64,000 nucleotides of DNA from Pleomorphomonas sp. JP5 (GTDB taxonomy: Bacteria > Pseudomonadota > Alphaproteobacteria > Rhizobiales > Pleomorphomonadaceae). Below, one piece after another: positions 1 to 7,349 of this stretch (position 1 is its first letter; each line of letters opens with the position of its first letter). The stretch is from the NCBI RefSeq assembly GCF_023721815.1, contig NZ_JAMDLI010000013.1, forward strand, positions 62,001 to 126,000. Direction: 5' to 3'. Below the pieces are notes generated by a model. That model ran no database searches, was not told the origin of the DNA, and saw nothing but the letters and a program-made list of their open reading frames with translations. The translations under genes and the position numbers were made by a program.

Positions 1-448
1 GCAGCGCCGAAAGCCGTTCCGCCGCCGCTTCGGCCGCGGCCTTGAGATTGCGCGCCGTGCTCTCGCGCACCATCGGCTCGGCCTCGGCTTCGCTCATCGG
101 CGCGACCGTGCTGGTGCGCGCCGCGCCGACAATGGCGCCGATGCGCTTGACGATCTCGTTGCCGGCGGTCAGACGCTGGTCGAGGTCACCGAGCAGCGTC
201 TCGGCGGCCAGCATGCGCCCGCCCAACGCCCGCTCGCATTCGGAGGCCGTCGCCTTGAGACCCAGGATCGCCCGTTCGGCGATCTCGGTGGCGGTAATCA
301 GCTCGGAGATCGTTGCGCGCAGCACTTCCTCATCAGCCCTGAGACGCGTCAGACGACGGTTGAGAATGGCGCAGTAGACGATGGTGAGCGCGAGAAGGAT
401 GGCAACGACGATCTCAATCGCCACGCCGAGATTGAGGCCGGAAATCAT
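1..448 (-). CDS. DUF6468 flagellar-cluster protein, 3' end outside window
   Basis: The gene starts at 448 and runs off the left edge, giving 149 visible codons. Its ATG shares four bases (ATGA) with the stop of fliM, so the two are translationally coupled in a fliL-fliM operon. The product begins MISGLNLGVAIEIVVAIL, one transmembrane helix at about residues 7-28, followed by a basic patch (NRRLTRLR) and a long helical, probably coiled-coil stretch (residues 35-110). This architecture and position directly behind fliM match the DUF6468 family found in alphaproteobacterial flagellar clusters. The molecular role is unknown; an inner-membrane accessory of motor assembly is my inference from context only. 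Confidence 0.85.
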   Translation of the reverse strand, partial: MISGLNLGVAIEIVVAILLALTIVYCAILNRRLTRLRADEEVLRATISELITATEIAERAILGLKATASECERALGGRMLAAETLLGDLDQRLTAGNEIVKRIGAIVGAARTSTVAPMSEAEAEPMVRESTARNLKAAAEAAAERLSAL

Positions 449-1671
449 GTGTTCTGCATCTCCTTCTGAACCGCGCGCTCGAAAGCGGCCAGCGTCATGC
501 GCGGGCGCCTCAGATTCCTGTTGACCTTGACTGATACCTTGTCGCCGAGCCGGCCGATATTGCCCGAGGTGATATGTACGTCGCCGCATTTGATCGCCAC
601 CGGATCCTCCGGCGACACGCCGAACAGCAGCGTCTGGCCCACCTCGAGGTCCATGACCATGGAGAGCGGCAGTTCCTCTTCGACCAGAACGGCGTCGACC
701 TCGATGTCCGCGTTATAGATCTCGGTGGCGAGGTGGCCTTCCCAAATGTTGTCGCGGCCGAACTTCTCGCCCATGATCATCTGCAACAAAAGGTTGCGGA
801 TGGGCTCGATGGTGGCGTAGGGCAGCAGCATCTCGACGATGCCACCGCGATCTTCCATGTCGACGCGGAACTGAATCAGGATACAGGCGTTGGCCGGCCG
901 CGAGATCGGCGCGAAGCGCGGATTGGTCTCGAGACGTTCCAGCGTGAAGTTGATCTGGGTGAGCGGCGCGAAAGCCTTCTCGCAGTCGGCGAGCAGCAGG
1001 TCGATCATGCGACGGACGAGGTTCATCTCGATCGTCGTGTAGGGCCGCCCCTCGACACGGATCGCCGAGGTGCCGCGGCCGCCGCCGAGCAGCACGTCGA
1101 TGATCGAGTAGATGAGCGACGAATCGACCGTCATCAGGCCGTAGTTGTCCCACTGCTCGGCCTTGACCACGGCCAGGATGGCCGGCAGCGGAATGGAATT
1201 GAGGTAGTCGCCGAAACGCACCGACGAGATGCCGTCAAGCGACACTTCGACGTTGTCGGAGGTGAAGTTGCGAAGCGTCGTCGTCGTCTCCCGCACGAAG
1301 CGGTCGAAGACGATTTCCAGCATCGGCAGGCGCTCGTAGGAGACGAGCGCCGAGTTGACCAGCGAGCGGATGCCGCTCTGGTCGTTGGAGACGTGATCCT
1401 CGACATTGAAACCGAGGAGGTTGTCGATTTCCTCCTGGTTGAGCACGCGATCGGCGCCGCGGCTCGTCGCATCGAGCTCGGCGTCGTTGTCGTCGATCAT
1501 CGCCGCCCACTGGGCGGCCACCGCGTCGGCATTCTCGACGCCCTGCTCTTCAAGCGCCGCGCCCCACTCGGCGGCGAGGTCGTCCATATCGTCGCCGCTA
1601 TCCGCCCGTTGCTCGGCCAGCGCCGCGCCCCAGTCCGCGGAAAGATCGTCGTCGTCTGCCATGCTCGACAT
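445..1671 (-). CDS. fliM: Flagellar motor switch protein FliM
   Basis: FliM forms the middle of the C-ring, binds FliG and FliN, and receives the CheY-type signal that sets rotation. The protein has 408 residues, longer than the usual 320-340. The conserved FliM N-peptide, LNQEEIDNLLGF, sits at residues 77-88 instead of at the extreme N-terminus. It is preceded by an acidic extension with three similar motifs centred on W14, W36 and W55 (DWGAALAEQ, EWGAALEEQ, QWAAMIDDN). A CheC-like middle domain follows (LLGGGRGTSA around residue 195), then a C-terminal SpoA domain (LPLSMVMDLEVGQTLLFG). The start at 1671 (MSSMADDDD) is two bases after the fliL stop; the second Met at residue 4 is an alternative. 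Confidence 0.97.
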   Translation of the reverse strand: MSSMADDDDLSADWGAALAEQRADSGDDMDDLAAEWGAALEEQGVENADAVAAQWAAMIDDNDAELDATSRGADRVLNQEEIDNLLGFNVEDHVSNDQSGIRSLVNSALVSYERLPMLEIVFDRFVRETTTTLRNFTSDNVEVSLDGISSVRFGDYLNSIPLPAILAVVKAEQWDNYGLMTVDSSLIYSIIDVLLGGGRGTSAIRVEGRPYTTIEMNLVRRMIDLLLADCEKAFAPLTQINFTLERLETNPRFAPISRPANACILIQFRVDMEDRGGIVEMLLPYATIEPIRNLLLQMIMGEKFGRDNIWEGHLATEIYNADIEVDAVLVEEELPLSMVMDLEVGQTLLFGVSPEDPVAIKCGDVHITSGNIGRLGDKVSVKVNRNLRRPRMTLAAFERAVQKEMQNT

Positions 1672-1673
1672 CC

Positions 1674-2183
1674 TTATTGCACGATGACGTTCTTGAAGAG
1701 CACGTCGTCGACACGGGCCGGATAGACCGCGATGTTGACGCGCCGCTGCAGCTCTTCCTTCAGGCGAAACAGTCCAGCCGAGCCCTGCAAGTCGGAGGCT
1801 CTGAGCTCGCGCATATAGGTCTGGAAAGCATCGAGCACACGCGGCAGATTGGGCTTGATCACCTCCAGCATCTTGTCGTCGCTGACCTCGAGGGCGATCT
1901 CCATCTTGACGAAGGTCGGCCGTTCGTCGGCCGTCGACAGATTGAGGATCATCATCGGCAGGTCATAGTAGTAGGCGTGCGGCTGAGACGCCGCCTCGAC
2001 GGCGGCGACATCGCTCACCGCCGGAGTTGCCGGCGTGCCGCCCATCAGAAAGAAGGCCGCGCCGCCACCGACCAGAACCACCGCCGCGGCCGCGCCACCG
2101 ATAATGAACAGCTTCTTCTTCGAAGAGCCGCCAGCGGCCTCGCCGCCTTCCTGTTCGCCGTCTGCTTTCGGGGTTTTGGCCAT
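1674..2183 (-). CDS. fliL: Flagellar basal body-associated protein FliL
   Basis: FliL is an inner-membrane protein that encircles or stabilises the stator around the flagellar motor. The product has 169 residues: a short charged cytoplasmic tail ending in KKK (residues 22-24), one transmembrane helix at about residues 25-47 (FIIGGAAAAVVLVGGGAAFF), a low-complexity linker, and the periplasmic FliL domain beginning YYYDLPMMILNLS and ending in the typical VDDVLFKNVIVQ. It is first in the operon with fliM and the DUF6468 gene and is transcribed away from flgF. The upstream region carries a CtrA-like half-site array, matching the placement of fliLM early in the Caulobacter flagellar hierarchy. Confidence 0.96.
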   Translation of the reverse strand: MAKTPKADGEQEGGEAAGGSSKKKLFIIGGAAAAVVLVGGGAAFFLMGGTPATPAVSDVAAVEAASQPHAYYYDLPMMILNLSTADERPTFVKMEIALEVSDDKMLEVIKPNLPRVLDAFQTYMRELRASDLQGSAGLFRLKEELQRRVNIAVYPARVDDVLFKNVIVQ

Positions 2184-2312
2184 AGCCCTTGGCGCCTGCT
2201 CCGGAATCGATGGAAGCCGAACGCGTCCACCTCAGAGCTATGGGTCGGCCCCTTCCCAACGACAACGATTCTTTGCCGGAGCCCACAGCCCTTTCATTGG
2301 CCTTCAGGATAG

Positions 2313-2338
2313 TTAACGATTGGTTGATAATTGGTTAA
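2313..2338. promoter_or_regulatory. Triple CtrA-like half-site array
   Basis: Three four-base half-sites, TTAA, TTGA and TTAA, begin at 2313, 2324 and 2335. Each pair is separated by exactly seven bases (CGATTGG, TAATTGG), giving an 11-bp period. The alphaproteobacterial response regulator CtrA recognises TTAA-N7-TTAA. Each adjacent pair here scores 7 of 8, and the array reads equally well on both strands. It lies about 130-155 bp upstream of fliL and about 190-215 bp upstream of flgF. In Caulobacter fliLM is a CtrA target. The assignment is inferred from the motif only. Confidence 0.45.
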
Positions 2339-2443
2339 CGGCCCGGCAAAAGTTGCCGCCCTCCACATGCCGGTCGGCAAGAAACGCCACGCACGACCAG
2401 AGGCACATCCCACGTAACCAATTGATATATCTATAACTCGAAG

Positions 2444-2460
2444 TTGGCACGTTCCCTGCG
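2444..2460 (+). promoter_or_regulatory. Sigma-54 promoter for flgFGAH
   Basis: TTGGCACG-TTCC-CTGCG fits the sigma-54 consensus TGGCACR-N4-TTGCW in every strongly conserved base (GG at -24, GC at -12) with correct spacing. It stands about 70 bp upstream of the flgF start on the same strand. The presence of fliX nearby, the partner of the sigma-54 activator FlbD in Caulobacter, supports it. Confidence 0.75.
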
Positions 2461-2528
2461 ATACAGGTTTCGGGCAGCGACGCTGGGGAGCGTGACGCCG
2501 CCCGACTGGGACTTGGGAACGATTTGCC

Positions 2529-3272
2529 ATGCAGAATGCAACTCTGGTGGCGCTGTCGGGTCAGGTTGCGCTGCGGCGCAAGCTGGACGTCATCGCCAAC
2601 AACGTGGCCAACATGGACACCGCCGGCTTCAAGCGCGTTTCGCTCGACTTCGAGGAAACGACGATGCCGAAGGCGTCGGCAACGCTTTTTCCTCGCCGCG
2701 ATCGCGACAATCGCTTCGTCCGCGAGCTCGCCACGGTGCATGACTTCTCGGTCGGCTCGGTCGAAATGACCGGCAACGATCTCGACGTGGCGATCGAAGC
2801 CGACAACAGCTTCTTCGTTGTCAACACACCGGCCGGCGAGCGCTACACCCGCGCCGGCGACTTCGCCATCGACAACACCGGTCGACTGGTTACCGCCGAC
2901 GGCAAGCCCGTGCTCGGCGACGGCGGTGAAATCGTCTTCGGCAACGAGGAAACCAACATCGCCATCGCCCGCGACGGAACGATTTCCACCAGCGCCGGCC
3001 TGAAGGGCGCTCTCCGCATCGCTTCCTTTCCCGACACCACGGTGCTCTCCAAGGAAGGCGAGAACCTCTATTCGGCCAGCGCGGCGCCCCAGGTGCCCGC
3101 CAGCGTTCGCGTCCGCCAGGGCGCCCTCGAGAAATCCAACGTCTCGGGCGTCCAGGAACTCACCGCCATGCTGGGCGTCCAGCGCGCCTACGAGCGCATC
3201 TCCAACATGGTGAAGCAACAGAACGACCTTAGTGCCAAGGCGATCGAGCGCCTCGGCTCCGTCAACGCCTAA
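2529..3272 (+). CDS. flgF: Flagellar basal-body rod protein FlgF
   Basis: FlgF is a proximal rod subunit exported through the flagellar type III apparatus. The 247-residue product has the rod/hook N-terminal helix MQNATLVALSGQVALRRK followed by the family signature ANNVANMDTAGFKR. A beta-rich FlgF/G/E core follows with NSFFVVNTPAGERYTRAGDF (about residues 94-113). The C-terminal helix QELTAMLGVQRAYERISNM is the standard flagellar rod C-terminus. It is the first gene of flgF-flgG-flgA-flgH and follows a sigma-54-type promoter. FlgF is told from FlgG by the absence of the long FlgG insertion and by operon order. Confidence 0.96.
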   Translation: MQNATLVALSGQVALRRKLDVIANNVANMDTAGFKRVSLDFEETTMPKASATLFPRRDRDNRFVRELATVHDFSVGSVEMTGNDLDVAIEADNSFFVVNTPAGERYTRAGDFAIDNTGRLVTADGKPVLGDGGEIVFGNEETNIAIARDGTISTSAGLKGALRIASFPDTTVLSKEGENLYSASAAPQVPASVRVRQGALEKSNVSGVQELTAMLGVQRAYERISNMVKQQNDLSAKAIERLGSVNA

Positions 3273-3289
3273 TCCGGGAACGAGCGCAC

Positions 3290-4078
3290 ATGAAAGCCCT
3301 GACCATCGCCGCGACCGGCATGAAGGCCCAGGAGACCAACGTCTCGGTCATTTCCAACAACATCGCCAACATGCGCACCACCGGCTACAAGAGCCAGCGC
3401 GCCAACTTCCAGGACCTGCTCTACCAGACCCTGCGCCGCCAGGGCTCCACCACGTCGGACGCCGGTACCCAGGTGCCGGCCGGCGTGCAGATCGGCTCGG
3501 GCGTCCGCGTGGTCGCAACGCCCCGCAACATGACGCAGGGCGATCCCGAGTCCACTGGCAACGACAAGGATGTCGCCATCCGCGGCGAGGGCTTCTTCCA
3601 GATCACCCTGCCCGACGGCCGGACCGCCTACACCCGCGACGGCTCCTTCGAACTCGATTCCACCGGAACACTGGTCACGGCGGACGGCTACACCGTGCAG
3701 CCGGCCATCACGGTGCCGCAGAACTCGAGCGACCTCACCATTTCCAACACCGGACAGGTGCAGGCCAAGATCGGAAATGCCACCACCGCGACGGTGCTCG
3801 GCCAGATCGAACTGGCCCGCTTCGTCAACAAGAACGGCCTTGAGCCGATGGGTGACAACCTGTTCCTCGAAACGGCCTCGAGCGGCGCCGCCCAGACCGG
3901 CAATCCCGGCGATGCCGGCTACGGAACGCTACTCCAGAGCTATCTCGAGTCTTCCAACGTCGAGGCCGTGAGCGAACTGTCGTCCCTGATCTCGGCCCAG
4001 CGGGCCTACGAGATGAACTCTCGCATCATCACCGCCGCCGACGAGATGTCGCAGACGACATCCAACCTCGGCAAGTGA
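3290..4078 (+). CDS. flgG: Flagellar distal rod protein FlgG
   Basis: FlgG builds the distal rod. The product has 262 residues, the usual FlgG length. It starts MKALTIAATGMKAQETNV and carries the signature SNNIANMRTTGYKSQRANF, with the FlgG-specific segment DLLYQTLRRQGSTTSDAGTQ after it (residues about 44-63). The core includes GEGFFQITLPDGRTAYTRDG. The C-terminus SELSSLISAQRAYEMNSR is the conserved rod/hook helix. It lies 17 bp after flgF and 9 bp before flgA. Confidence 0.97.
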   Translation: MKALTIAATGMKAQETNVSVISNNIANMRTTGYKSQRANFQDLLYQTLRRQGSTTSDAGTQVPAGVQIGSGVRVVATPRNMTQGDPESTGNDKDVAIRGEGFFQITLPDGRTAYTRDGSFELDSTGTLVTADGYTVQPAITVPQNSSDLTISNTGQVQAKIGNATTATVLGQIELARFVNKNGLEPMGDNLFLETASSGAAQTGNPGDAGYGTLLQSYLESSNVEAVSELSSLISAQRAYEMNSRIITAADEMSQTTSNLGK

Positions 4079-4087
4079 GGCTAGACC

Positions 4088-5074
4088 ATGATGCGCGCCA
4101 TCGTCCTCCGGATCGCCCTCGCCGCCGCTCTCGCCACGCTCGCGGCCGGCTTCATCGCCACCCATCAGGCATCGGCGGCCGAACTCCGTCCCCGCGTCGA
4201 GATCGACGGCGCCATCGTGACGCTCGGCGACCTGTTCGAAGGAGCGGGTGATCTTGCAGGCCATGCCGCTTTCCGGGCACCAGAACTCGGCGTCACCGGC
4301 GCACTGCCCGCCAGCGAGGCGATCAAGGCCGCCACCGCCGCCGGCCTAGCCGTCGATCGCCTTCCCGCGTTCGCCAGCGTCACCGTCGTTCGCCGCTCCG
4401 TCACGATTGATGACGCCACGCTCAAGGCCCAGGTCGCCGAAGCCGCCGCGGCCCGGCTTGGCGCCGCCGTCGACACCATCGACGTCACCATCGACGAGCC
4501 AGTCACCCCGATCGCCGCGGCCACAACCGCCTCGACGCCCATCGCGCTTGCCGACTTCGTCCTGCAATCGGCGTCAGGCCGCTTCAATGCGACCTTTGCC
4601 GTCGACGTCGGCGACGGCAGCCGCTCCGTCACATTGACCGGCCGCGCCATCGAGACCCTGGCTGTTCCCGTCCTGAACCGGCCGGTCGACCGCCGCACCG
4701 TCATTCGCGCCTCCGACGTCACGATCACCCGCATCGACAAGCGTCGCGTGCCGGGCTCCGCCGTCATCGACGCCGACGAGATCGTCGACATGGCGGCCAG
4801 GCGGCCGCTCCGGGCCGGCGAGGTGATCGCCAGCTCCGACGTGGAGCCGCCTCGCGTCATCCTTCGGGGCGATCTCGTCACGCTCCAGTACACGCGCCCC
4901 GGCCTGACCCTTTCCGCCCGTGGCCGTGCCCTCGCCGACGGCGCCAAGGGAGACATCGTCTCGGTGCTGAACGAGCAGTCCAAGCGCACCATTCAGGGCG
5001 TCGTCACCGGCGCCGGCATCGTGGCCGTGACCACATCCGGCTCCCCGACCGTCCTCAAGACGGCAATGAACTGA
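4088..5074 (+). CDS. flgA: Flagella basal body P-ring formation protein FlgA
   Basis: FlgA is the periplasmic chaperone for assembly of the P-ring protein FlgI. The product has 328 residues with an N-terminal signal peptide (hydrophobic stretch from about residue 4, cleavage probably after HQASAA near residue 31). The C-terminal half is the SAF-type domain: VPVLNRPVDRRTVIRASDV, then RRPLRAGEVIASSDVEPPR, and the final LSARGRALADGAKGD and RTIQGVVTGAGIV typical of FlgA. The N-terminal region is poorly conserved in the family and this protein is on the long side. It sits between flgG and flgH, as in Caulobacter and rhizobia. Confidence 0.93.
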   Translation: MMRAIVLRIALAAALATLAAGFIATHQASAAELRPRVEIDGAIVTLGDLFEGAGDLAGHAAFRAPELGVTGALPASEAIKAATAAGLAVDRLPAFASVTVVRRSVTIDDATLKAQVAEAAAARLGAAVDTIDVTIDEPVTPIAAATTASTPIALADFVLQSASGRFNATFAVDVGDGSRSVTLTGRAIETLAVPVLNRPVDRRTVIRASDVTITRIDKRRVPGSAVIDADEIVDMAARRPLRAGEVIASSDVEPPRVILRGDLVTLQYTRPGLTLSARGRALADGAKGDIVSVLNEQSKRTIQGVVTGAGIVAVTTSGSPTVLKTAMN

Positions 5075-5095
5075 GCAAGAACCGAGGATCATCAG

Positions 5096-5839
5096 ATGCG
5101 CTTGCCCACCATCCTCGCCACCGCCCTCCTCGGCATCGGCCTCTCCGCTTGCGGCAGCACCATGGACCGCCTGTCGCAAGTCGGCCAGACGCCCAAGCTG
5201 ACCGCCATCGAGAACCCGACCGCCCAGCCCGGCTACAAGCCGGTGCAGATGCCGATGCCCACCGTGCAGCCCGTGGCCTACAGCCCCAATTCGCTGTGGC
5301 AGTCCGGCTCGCGCACCTTCTTCAAGGACCAGCGTGCTCGCAACGTCGGCGACATCCTGACGGTCAAGGTGGCGATTTCCGACAAGGCGGCTTTCGACAA
5401 CTCGTCCGAACGGTCGCGCGCATCGAGCGACTCGACCGGCGTCGGCGGCGCCCTCGGCACGGCGATCGACACCATTGCCCTGCCCGCCGGCATGGCGGCC
5501 AGCGATCTCGCATCCACGACCGGCGCCTCGTCCTACAAGGGAAGCGGCACGATCGACCGGTCGGAAAGCCTGTCGACCAATGTCGCCGCCGTGGTGACCC
5601 AACTGCTGCCCAACGGAAATCTCGTCATCGAGGGTCGCCAGGAGGTGCGCGTCAACTACGAGATCCGCGAACTGGTCGTGGCCGGCGTCGTGCGCCCCGA
5701 GGACATCGCCGCCGACAACACCATCGAGAGCACCAAGATCGCCGAGGCCCGCATTTCCTACGGCGGCCGTGGCCAGATCTCCGACGTGCAGCAGCCGCGC
5801 ACCGGCCAGCAGGTCCTCGACATCCTCCTGCCGTTCTGA
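5096..5839 (+). CDS. flgH: Flagellar L-ring protein FlgH
   Basis: FlgH forms the outer-membrane L-ring bushing. It is a 247-residue lipoprotein: the signal peptide ends in the lipobox LSAC, with the acylated cysteine at residue 19. Family landmarks are NSLWQSGSRTFFKDQRARNVGDILTVKV (split here as NSLWQSGSRTFF and ARNVGDILTVKV), then LPNGNLVIEGRQEVRVNYE and the final VLDILLPF. It is the last gene of flgF-flgG-flgA-flgH and lies 21 bp after flgA. No convincing terminator follows on the plus strand other than the hairpin shared with dksA. Confidence 0.96.
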   Translation: MRLPTILATALLGIGLSACGSTMDRLSQVGQTPKLTAIENPTAQPGYKPVQMPMPTVQPVAYSPNSLWQSGSRTFFKDQRARNVGDILTVKVAISDKAAFDNSSERSRASSDSTGVGGALGTAIDTIALPAGMAASDLASTTGASSYKGSGTIDRSESLSTNVAAVVTQLLPNGNLVIEGRQEVRVNYEIRELVVAGVVRPEDIAADNTIESTKIAEARISYGGRGQISDVQQPRTGQQVLDILLPF

Positions 5840-6060
5840 CGGCGCGTCCATCGGCTCGCGCTCCCCAAGCATCCCAAGCGAGCCGTATCGCCGAAGGACC
5901 GCTCCCCAACTGGTCCGAGGCGATCCCGCCGGCCCCTTCCCAAATCCGGGCCGGCTTTCCCCAAGTGGCGCGACCTCCCTTCCCAAGTCATCAAGGAGGT
6001 CGCGCCCAAGGGGAACACCATCCGATCTGAAAAACGAAGACCACCGCGCGACGCGCAAAC

Positions 6061-6088
6061 GAAAAAGGGGCATCCGCTAGGACGCCCC
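6061..6088 (-). terminator. Rho-independent terminator of the dksA-like gene
   Basis: A hairpin of GGGGC-A-TCC, loop GCTA, GGA-C-GCCCC (one internal mismatch) is followed on the minus strand by TTTTTC. It lies 30 bp past the stop codon of the dksA-like gene and may also act on flgH transcripts coming from the left. Confidence 0.7.
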
Positions 6089-6117
6089 TTCGTCAGTTCC
6101 AATGAAGGCAAGAGCCT

Positions 6118-6534
6118 TCATTCGTCGCGATAGACTTTCTCGCGTCGCTCGTGACGCTCCTGCGCCTCGATCGACAGGGTCGCGATCGGGCGGGCGTCGA
6201 GACGCTTCAGCGAAATCGGCTCGCCAGTCTCTTCGCAATAGCCATAGGAGCCATCCTCGATCCGCTTGATGGCCGCCTCGATCTTGGAGATCAGCTTGCG
6301 CTGGCGGTCGCGCGCCCGAAGCTCTATCGACCGGTCTGTTTCCGACGATGCGCGATCGGCAATGTCGGGAAGGTTGGTGTTCTCGTTCTGAAGGTTCTGG
6401 AGGGTCTCCTTGCTCTCACGCAGGATGTCCTCCTTCCACTGAAGCAGTTTGCGCCTGAAGTATTCGCGCTGGCGATCATTCATGAACGGCTCGTCGTCGG
6501 ACGGCCGGTAGTCATCCGCAAGCTCAATCGACAT
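6118..6534 (-). CDS. dksA: DksA-family RNA polymerase-binding regulator
   Basis: DksA binds in the secondary channel of RNA polymerase and works with ppGpp to tune transcription. This 138-residue protein has the coiled-coil arms (residues about 20-50 and 66-92), the tip motif DIADRA with acidic D57 and D60, and the globular end YGYCEETGEPISLKRLDARP followed by IATLSIEAQERHE. Of the four zinc ligands in the classical family only C100 is present; the others are T103, S121 and A124. Loss of these cysteines is known in some alphaproteobacterial and DksA2-type proteins that keep function. The gene lies between flgH and fliX, an order also seen in Caulobacter. Confidence 0.93.
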   Translation of the reverse strand: MSIELADDYRPSDDEPFMNDRQREYFRRKLLQWKEDILRESKETLQNLQNENTNLPDIADRASSETDRSIELRARDRQRKLISKIEAAIKRIEDGSYGYCEETGEPISLKRLDARPIATLSIEAQERHERREKVYRDE

Positions 6535-6698
6535 CGACGGTCCTCACACACCACGAAGGCGGGCGGAATATAGCTATCTGACCTCGGCGCGACAACGGCA
6601 AATGCGATAAAATCACCAAACCTTGTAGGAATGGCGTTTACCAATACATATCAATCGATTAAGCCGGTATAGACCTCAGCGGAGACCGTCGCGGCGCG

Positions 6699-7121
6699 TC
6701 AGCTCCGGAAGTAGCCGAGCTTGGCAAGCTCCACTTCGGCCCTGAGAGCGATGTCCTCCATCAGCTCGTCGAGACGCGGATCGCCGGTCGCTTCGGTCTC
6801 GTCGAGCAGGTTCAGGATGCGGGCGATCGCCTCGCCCGAAAGCTGCCCCGACAGCAGTCCAATGCGGATTTCGTCAAGCCGATCCAGGAGGTCGCGTCCC
6901 CGCTTCACCGCCTTCCGCTTCTTGCGAGGCGCGTCGGCATCGACGGCCTGCAGGGCGATGAGGGCGTCGAGCCCGGCCAGCGCATGGGTCGCCGTGGCGG
7001 TAGCCGTCTTCGGCGCTCCACCTTCTGTCTCAGAAGGCAGCGCGAAGCCCGATCCATCGGTTCGCTTCGTCGGCGATCCCGAGGAGACTCCCCCGAGACG
7101 GTTCGGACCCTGAATGCGCAT
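6699..7121 (-). CDS. fliX: Flagellar assembly regulator FliX
   Basis: In Caulobacter FliX couples early basal-body assembly to late gene expression by controlling FlbD, the activator of sigma-54 flagellar promoters. The 140-residue product starts MRIQGPNRLGG, the family's conserved opening. After a variable linker (residues 14-50) it has the conserved helical C-terminal part LDALIALQAVDA, RGRDLLDRLDEIRIGLLSG and LDELMEDIALRAEVELAKLG. The start at 7121 was chosen over an upstream in-frame ATG at 7184 because the family begins at MRI. It is divergent from flgI, as in Caulobacter. Confidence 0.93.
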   Translation of the reverse strand: MRIQGPNRLGGVSSGSPTKRTDGSGFALPSETEGGAPKTATATATHALAGLDALIALQAVDADAPRKKRKAVKRGRDLLDRLDEIRIGLLSGQLSGEAIARILNLLDETEATGDPRLDELMEDIALRAEVELAKLGYFRS

Positions 7122-7296
7122 CGATCGTCCTTTGAGGCTGACCCGGCAGTTTCGACCAGCCAAGGTTACCGTTTCCCAACCCACCCGGCAAGAAATGCCG
7201 GCTCAAAAACGCAAGCAGACATCCAATACGCAGAAGAGAGCTTGGATACCATAATTATTTCAATACTTTATGAGGACCCTCCATCAAAAAGAAACA

Positions 7297-7312
7297 TGGC
7301 ACGACGATTGCG
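7297..7312 (+). promoter_or_regulatory. Sigma-54 promoter for flgI-cheL-flbY
   Basis: TGGCACG-ACGA-TTGCG matches the sigma-54 -24/-12 consensus except for the last base (W expected), with exact spacing. The predicted transcript start is near 7322, about 28 bases before the chosen flgI start. The motif overlaps an in-frame ATG at 7295, so that ATG cannot be the start for transcripts from this promoter. Confidence 0.82.
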
Positions 7313-7349
7313 AATTCCCCGTTGGGAAGCCGTGTCGGGAAACACGGGG

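Noticed and set aside
574-1725. 383-codon plus-strand frame opposite fliM
   Set aside because: It is antisense to a clear fliM and has Arg/Asp/His-rich composition typical of an out-of-frame shadow.
2313-3218. 301-codon minus-strand frame covering flgF
   Set aside because: It lies antisense to flgF and would include the sigma-54 promoter; there is no family sequence.
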